This document shows, one piece after another, positions 59,350-64,000 of a DNA stretch of 64,000 nucleotides. Source of the DNA: Ophthalmolycus amberensis (Eukaryota; Chordata; Actinopteri; Perciformes; Zoarcidae). Below the pieces are notes generated by a model. That model ran no database searches. It saw nothing but the letters and a program-made list of their open reading frames with translations, and had not been told where the DNA came from. The stretch's first letter is position 1, and each line of letters begins with the position of its first letter. The position numbers and the translations under genes were made by a program. The stretch is taken from NCBI GenBank assembly GCA_024529925.1, contig JAFEUB010000915.1:488501-552500 (forward strand), read 5' to 3'.

Positions 59350-59525
59350 ACAAAACAACTTTAAGTTCAGGCCACGAAAGAACTGTGCTAGGTTTAGGAA
59401 AAGATCGGAGTTTGGGTTTAAAATAAGTACGTAAGTCTACGTGGACTTTCGGTTTCACACGGGAAACCTGAGTGAAAGTCCTGTGTTTGTTTGACCCATC
59501 AGCCCCGATCGCCACCTCATACAGG
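59350..59525 (-). repeat. Interspersed repeat family A, inverted copy
   Basis: Read on the minus strand it gives ACAGGACTTTCACTCAGG, TTTCCCGTGTGAAACCG, TTTTAAACCCAAACTCCG, then TTTTCCTAAACCTAGC. This is the same order as the plus-strand copies at 28630 and 46499. It has a single ACTTTCACTC unit where copy 45182 has nineteen. Confidence 0.7.
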
Positions 59526-59529
59526 CTTC

Positions 59530-60075
59530 TACAGCCTTTCTGTAGGTCAGTGTTAAGCGTGCTTGCCACCCACTACTGTTGTCCTTATAAATAATCAACA
59601 TCATCGATTGCAAGAATACGACTATTTGCAAATCGTGCGTTGGCGCGTCGGAAGAATGGCTGCGCTCGTTCAAAGCATGCATTCCCCGGAGAACAAGCTG
59701 CAACTTAAGAACTCTCCTTGGATCCTCCAAAGTGTTTTAAACAGAGACCCAACAACGTGCTGCTTCTGAATGTTTCTCCATTGCCTCCATGTTAATAGTC
59801 ATTTCTGCAAAGCTGTTATGATGGCAACGCAACGTTGCCCCATGCGTCATCTGACGTTGTTACTCGGTTAGTTTCTGTTTACTTTGACGGCCATTTACCA
59901 GTGAGACAAAGTGTTAAACTAACGTTACAGTTTGCGTATCATTTCATCTATTTATTTGGCTCCTCACTGATACAAACATGCATTTGATTATCTCTCCAGT
60001 GACGAAATGAATCCACGTCATTATCGTTTCAAGTTTCATATCTAAGTTCTTCAGTAACCGCACTGACTGCCCAGT
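59530..60075. other. Non-coding stretch
   Basis: No recognised gene or repeat. Confidence 0.45.
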
Positions 60076-60081
60076 TCAGGG

Positions 60082-60116
60082 AAAGGGTTGCTGCCATAGT
60101 GTCACAGCAACCCTTT
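60082..60116. repeat. Perfect 12-bp hairpin
   Basis: AAAGGGTTGCTG at 60082-60093 and its exact inverse CAGCAACCCTTT at 60105-60116 are separated by 11 nt. The arms do not extend further, so it is too short for a microRNA precursor. Confidence 0.85.
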
Positions 60117-60159
60117 GGATTTGAGGTCCAGTATAAGAGAAGATGATTGAATAAAATAT

Positions 60160-60270
60160 TTAAATATGAATCTGACAAGTTTTGATATTTATTTTTGAGT
60201 AATTTAATTGTAATAGAATAAACGATGAATTGGTCGTTAGATTAATTGACTAGTTAATCAACAGTAAAAT
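60160..60270 (-). repeat. Repeat family E, inverted fragment
   Basis: AACGATGAATTGGTCGTTAG and ATTAATTGACTAGTTAATC match the GATTA-rich start of family E in inverted orientation. Confidence 0.4.
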
Positions 60271-60363
60271 AGATGCAGCCTGAATTATATCCACCAGTAC
60301 TATTATTGTTATTGGTCATAAAACACTATTATTATAGCTGTTGTGCTATTACTGTTGTTACAC

Positions 60364-61912
60364 TGCATCTCTCTCTCTTACTCTCCTTCTCTCTCTCTTT
60401 CTTACTCCACCCCCTCTCCCTCTCCCTCTCCCTCACCCTCTCCCTCTCCCCCTCCCTCTCCCTCTCCCTCTCCCTCGCCCCCTCCCTCGCCCTCTCCCTC
60501 TCCCCCTCCCTCTCCCTCTCCCTCTCCCTCTCCCCCTCCCTCTCCCTCGCCCTCTCCCTCTCCCCCTCCCTCTCCCTCGCCCTCTCCCTCTCCCCCTCCC
60601 TCTCCCTCTCCCCCTCCCTCGCCCTCGCCCTCTCCCTCTCCCCCTCCCTCGCCCTCGCCCTCTCCCCCTCCCTCTCCCTCTCCCCCTCCCTCGCCCTCTC
60701 CCTCTCCCCCTCCCTCGCCCTCGCCCTCTCCCCCTCCCTCTCCCTCTCCCCCTCCCCCTCCCTCTCCCTCTCCCCCTCCCTCGCCCTCGCCCTCTCCCCC
60801 TCCCTCTCCCTCTCCCCCTCCCTCGCCCTCTCCCCTCCCCTCCCTCGCCCTCTCCCCCTCCCCCTCCCTCTCCCTCTCCCCCTCCCTCGCCCTCTCCCTC
60901 TCCCCCTCCCTCTCCCTCTCCCCTCCCTCTCCCTCTCCCCCTCCCTCGCCCTCTCCCCCTCCCCCTCCCTCTCCCTCTCCCCCTCCCTCGCCCTCTCCCT
61001 CTCCCCCTCCCTCGCCCTCTCCCCTCCCTCTCCCTCTCCCTCTCCCTCTCCCCTCCCTCTCCCCCTCCCCTCCCTCTCCCTCTCCCCCTCCCTCGCCCTC
61101 GCCCTCTCCCTCTCCCCCTCCCTCGCCCTCTCCCTCTCCCCCTCCCCCGCCCTCGCCCTCTCCCCCTCCCCCTCCCTCTCCCTCTCCCCCTCCCTCGCCC
61201 TCGCCCTCTCCCTCTCCCCCTCCCTCGCCCTCGCCCTCTCCCCCTCCCTCGCCCTCTCCCTCTCCCCCTCCCTCGCCCTCTCCCCCTCCCTCTCCCCCTC
61301 CCCCTCCCTCGCCCTCTCCCCCTCCCTCTCCCCCTCCCCCTCCCTCTCCCTCTCCCCCTCCCTCTCCCTCTCCCCCTCCCTCTCCCTCTCCCCCTCCCTC
61401 GCCCTCTCCCCCTCCCCCTCCCTCTCCCCCTCCCCCTCCCCCTCCCTCTCCCTCTCCCCCTCCCTCGCCCTCTCCCTCTCCCCCTCCCTCGCCCTCTCCC
61501 CCTCCCTCTCCCTCTCCCCCTCCCCCTCCCTCGCCCTCGCCCTCTCCCCCTCCCTCTCCCTCTCCCCCTCCCCCTCCCTCGCCCTCTCCCTCTCCCCCTC
61601 CCTCTCCCTCTCCCCCTCCCTCTCCCTCTCCCCCTCCCTCGCCCTCTCCCCCTCCCCCTCCCTCTCCCTCTCCCTCTCCCTCTCCCCCTCCCTCTCCCTC
61701 TCCCCCTCCCTCGCCCTCTCCCCCTCCCCCTCCCTCTCCCTCTCCCCCTCCCTCTCCCTCTCCCTCTCCCCCTCCCTCGCCCTCGCCCTCTCCCCCTCCC
61801 TCTCCCTCTCCCTCTCCCTCTCCCCCTCCCTCTCCCCCTCCCTCTCCCTCTCCCCCTCCCTCTCCCTCTCCCCCTCCCTCTCCCTCTCCCTCTCCCTCTC
61901 CCTCTCCTACCT
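60364..61912 (+). repeat. 1.55-kb (CCCTCT)n-type polypyrimidine satellite
   Basis: After a short CT-rich lead (60367-60405), the plus strand is almost pure C/T in 6-bp units CCCTCT, with frequent CCCCCT, CCCTCG and occasional 5-bp CCCCT variants. The only purine is G within CCCTCG. CTC G-variants recur at intervals of roughly 12-48 bp, giving a loose higher-order pattern. Because the unit is six bases and lacks stop codons, all three plus frames are open for more than 530 codons and encode Ser-Pro, Leu-Pro and Leu-Ser repeats. These are not genes. The minus strand is a long run of GGGAGA with many GGG tracts. Confidence 0.98.
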
Positions 61913-61914
61913 GT

Positions 61915-62600
61915 AAAGGGGAGTTTTTATTTGGCCCTATAGCGCCTGTCCTTGCTCGCGGGGGAATGTTGCCTCTCTAGTGTGGAGGCTTTCTTTCTCA
62001 GGGTCACTTCATCATCAATTGATTTACTGAACGTTTACGTTGCAACTCAGTGGGTCCTTGATTCAATCCACCATCTAAAAAACAACCGTTTCCTCTGAAA
62101 ACATGAATCCTCATGCAGCTTCACCTCACACTGCGTTTGAACTTTGCTTCGTTCAGGAGGCGTTTCCTGCACAGACTGCAGATGTGTCACTGACCTGGAT
62201 GTCCAGCGTTCCCTGTCTGACTCTCAGCAGCAGTACAGCTGCAGGGCGGATTCAGCTGTGGTGCAGCAGGCTCGTCCATCTTCTTAGTGCAGGATTTGTC
62301 GGGGGTCCTGTAATAGAAACGTGGATTGTAAAACTCAGGCTCAGTCCTTTGTAAGCGGGAGATTTGACATTCTTTCATGTCACCTTCCTATTCTCAGCAG
62401 TGGTGCTGGTAATTTCCTTTTGGAGCAACAATACAGAATGAATAGTGAAGAAAGCAGCAGGTGGTCGGTTTTAATTGAAAAAGCAGAAACCCTGTCCTGT
62501 GTTACATGCATCTGTGCACCTGCTTGATAAATATAAAAGGCTTTCTTTGTTTAGCCTATAACTTGAACGGGGACAACAACTCGCCAGAGGATCTTAAGGC
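61915..62600. other. Unique non-coding stretch
   Basis: No gene or repeat recognised. A TCGCGGGGGAATG patch follows directly after the satellite. Confidence 0.45.
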
Positions 62601-62604
62601 AATT

Positions 62605-62965
62605 TAAAAACACTGTAAACATGAGTTTATGGTCTCAATCTCTAGTTTCAAGTCTTCTTCACTACAGCATAATGTTCATTTAGTACATTATGGTCCATTT
62701 AGAGTCAAATAGACGATAAAGCAGGGGATGCTTTAGGGCGGGGCTTACTGTGGTTGACAGGTTGCTACCACGGCGTTGTCCGATCTGGGAGTTGTCTTTT
62801 TTTTCCCGTCTTCAGTTCGTGAAAGTTAACTGCCTAAAAATGTCTTATTCATTGTTCAGTTGTGTTTTAGCTCCACCCTCTTGAATCGTTTCTGGTTGCA
62901 GAAAAACAAGTTGGCGACTGCCAGGAACAGGGTAAATACGTCCACTTCACAGTCTATGGTCTTTA
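62605..62965 (-). repeat. Interspersed repeat family B, inverted copy
   Basis: On the minus strand: CCATAGACTGTGAAGTGGAC, then AAGCCCCGCCCTAAAGCAT, TGACTCTAAATGGACCATAA, TGTACTAAATGAACATTATG and GATTGAGACCATAAACTC. The core is nearly identical to the copy at 26650-27235. The terminal CCCCCTGCTGG block is missing. Confidence 0.75.
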
Positions 62966-62969
62966 TTCA

Positions 62970-63395
62970 TCCTCCGCCCATTTAATTGGCTTTTTTCCCC
63001 GTTATTCTAGATACTAAATGCATAATAAGGAAAAGAAGAATGCACCAGACTGTTGACATTATAATCTGTATCTTAGATTGGACCAACGCAGCTCAATTAC
63101 CATGAAGTTATTTCTCAACTTCTGTATTACATTGTCTGTACTCGGTAGAAGAAGCTCTTGTGCTTATTGAGGAAAATGCATTTTCATTTGAGTGATCTAT
63201 TACATGGAAACAAATGACAGCAATTCCAACACAAACCCAGTAATAGCCCGTCACTTAAATCTACTTGGATCTATATTACTGCCTCCCTGGTGATTCATTG
63301 AGCTGTGGGCTTTCAAGGCTGCAAAATTACCCCCATGGCTTGAAAAATGTAAATATAGTGGAAACTCATTATCTGGCCTCATTGCCAGATATGCA

Positions 63396-63427
<32 letters not shown>

Positions 63428-64000
63428 TCAACATTTGTGAAGATTTACCACAACTGCCCATATATCACGATCCAACCACCCAAATAGGAACCAATTTTAT
63501 TCCCTGAATTAATCCCAGAAAGACAATCAGCATTCGAGAACCACAATTATTCAAAAAGAAAAAACAATTCTCTACTGGAGGAACGGAATATCTGCAAGAA
63601 ATATTACTTCTGTGGGTTTGGAGTCAGCACGGGGTCATTGTTTCGAAGATGTCACAGCTACAGATAATTTACAAGCTATCATAAATGCATGAAATGTAGC
63701 CATCAGCACGGACTGACTGACGTGCTTAATATCGGTTTCGCTGATCGTCCTTCGAGCCTTTCAGCGGTTTGTGCCAATTTGCGCACACAGGCGAGAACAC
63801 AAAGACTGAACTCATCAATGTTTCTGATTGTGAGGACAGCTGAGCAATATATATTAATGCACACGGACTTCTTGCCCTTCAAGTTTTCTCCATTTTTGGA
63901 CATAAAGTTTTTCTAGAAAGAGCAGCATGTAATGACAATGAATCTGTTTAAAGCAGCCGCCACAAATGGCAGGTGGACGGAAATTGATAACATGAAAAAT
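62970..64000. other. Non-coding stretch with (CA)n
   Basis: A CA array lies at 63392-63427. The remaining sequence is AT-rich and has no supported gene. The window ends without a visible feature boundary. Confidence 0.45.

Noticed and set aside
60273..61980. Three overlapping open frames of more than 530 codons on plus
   Set aside because: They are produced by the stop-free 6-bp pyrimidine repeat and encode only dipeptide repeats. No start, splice or composition evidence supports translation.

Overview
The window reads as non-coding to sparsely coding DNA from a ray-finned (teleost) fish. The evidence is a very high density of long (CA/GT)n microsatellites, a Tol2-type hAT transposon, LINE 3' tails of the L2/CR1-Rex style, and several interspersed repeats whose consensus is familiar from teleost genomes. 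There are no bacterial-style genes, operons, CRISPR arrays, rRNA or convincing tRNA genes. No complete protein-coding gene can be assembled. Nearly all open frames of 60-180 codons look like chance or like by-products of simple repeats. The three overlapping frames of more than 530 codons at 60.3-61.9 kb come from a period-6 pyrimidine satellite.

Layout: 1-9.5 kb is intronic or intergenic DNA with CA repeats and old repeat fragments. 9,591-11,223 is an hAT element with a perfect 8-bp target-site duplication and a relic of the transposase dimerisation domain. 12-15 kb holds a microsatellite-anchored repeat, a possible 3' terminal exon (+) and the best candidate internal exon of the window (14,529-14,650, minus strand). 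15,373-15,957 is a MITE with 29/30 matching 30-bp terminal inverted repeats. 19.5-20.0 kb looks like a lone LTR. 20-33 kb is old repeat copies, facing GT/CA arrays and three weak candidate exons on the minus strand. 34.8-38 kb has LINE tails, a degenerate GAACC-type repeat field with a 280-bp tandem duplication, and a second hAT element (36,069-37,104) inserted into that field. 43.8-52 kb holds paired copies of two repeat families, including a 19-unit, 17-bp minisatellite that grew inside one copy. 55.3-55.9 kb is a CpG island that is probably the promoter and 5' non-coding exon of a gene. 58.5 kb has 29 pure TTC units and 60.4-61.9 kb has 1.55 kb of (CCCTCT)n-type sequence. The last 2 kb has another repeat copy in inverted orientation.

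If the minus-strand exon candidates are real, the left two thirds of the window could be introns of a minus-strand gene, and the CpG island at 55 kb could start a different, probably plus-strand, gene. This is inference: the reading phases of the candidates link in only one case (about 20.6 kb to 14.6 kb), and no candidate peptide could be assigned to a known protein. No new biological system was found. The most informative material is the transposons with intact target-site duplications, the repeat-born minisatellite, the long triplex/quadruplex-prone tract and the CpG-island promoter.
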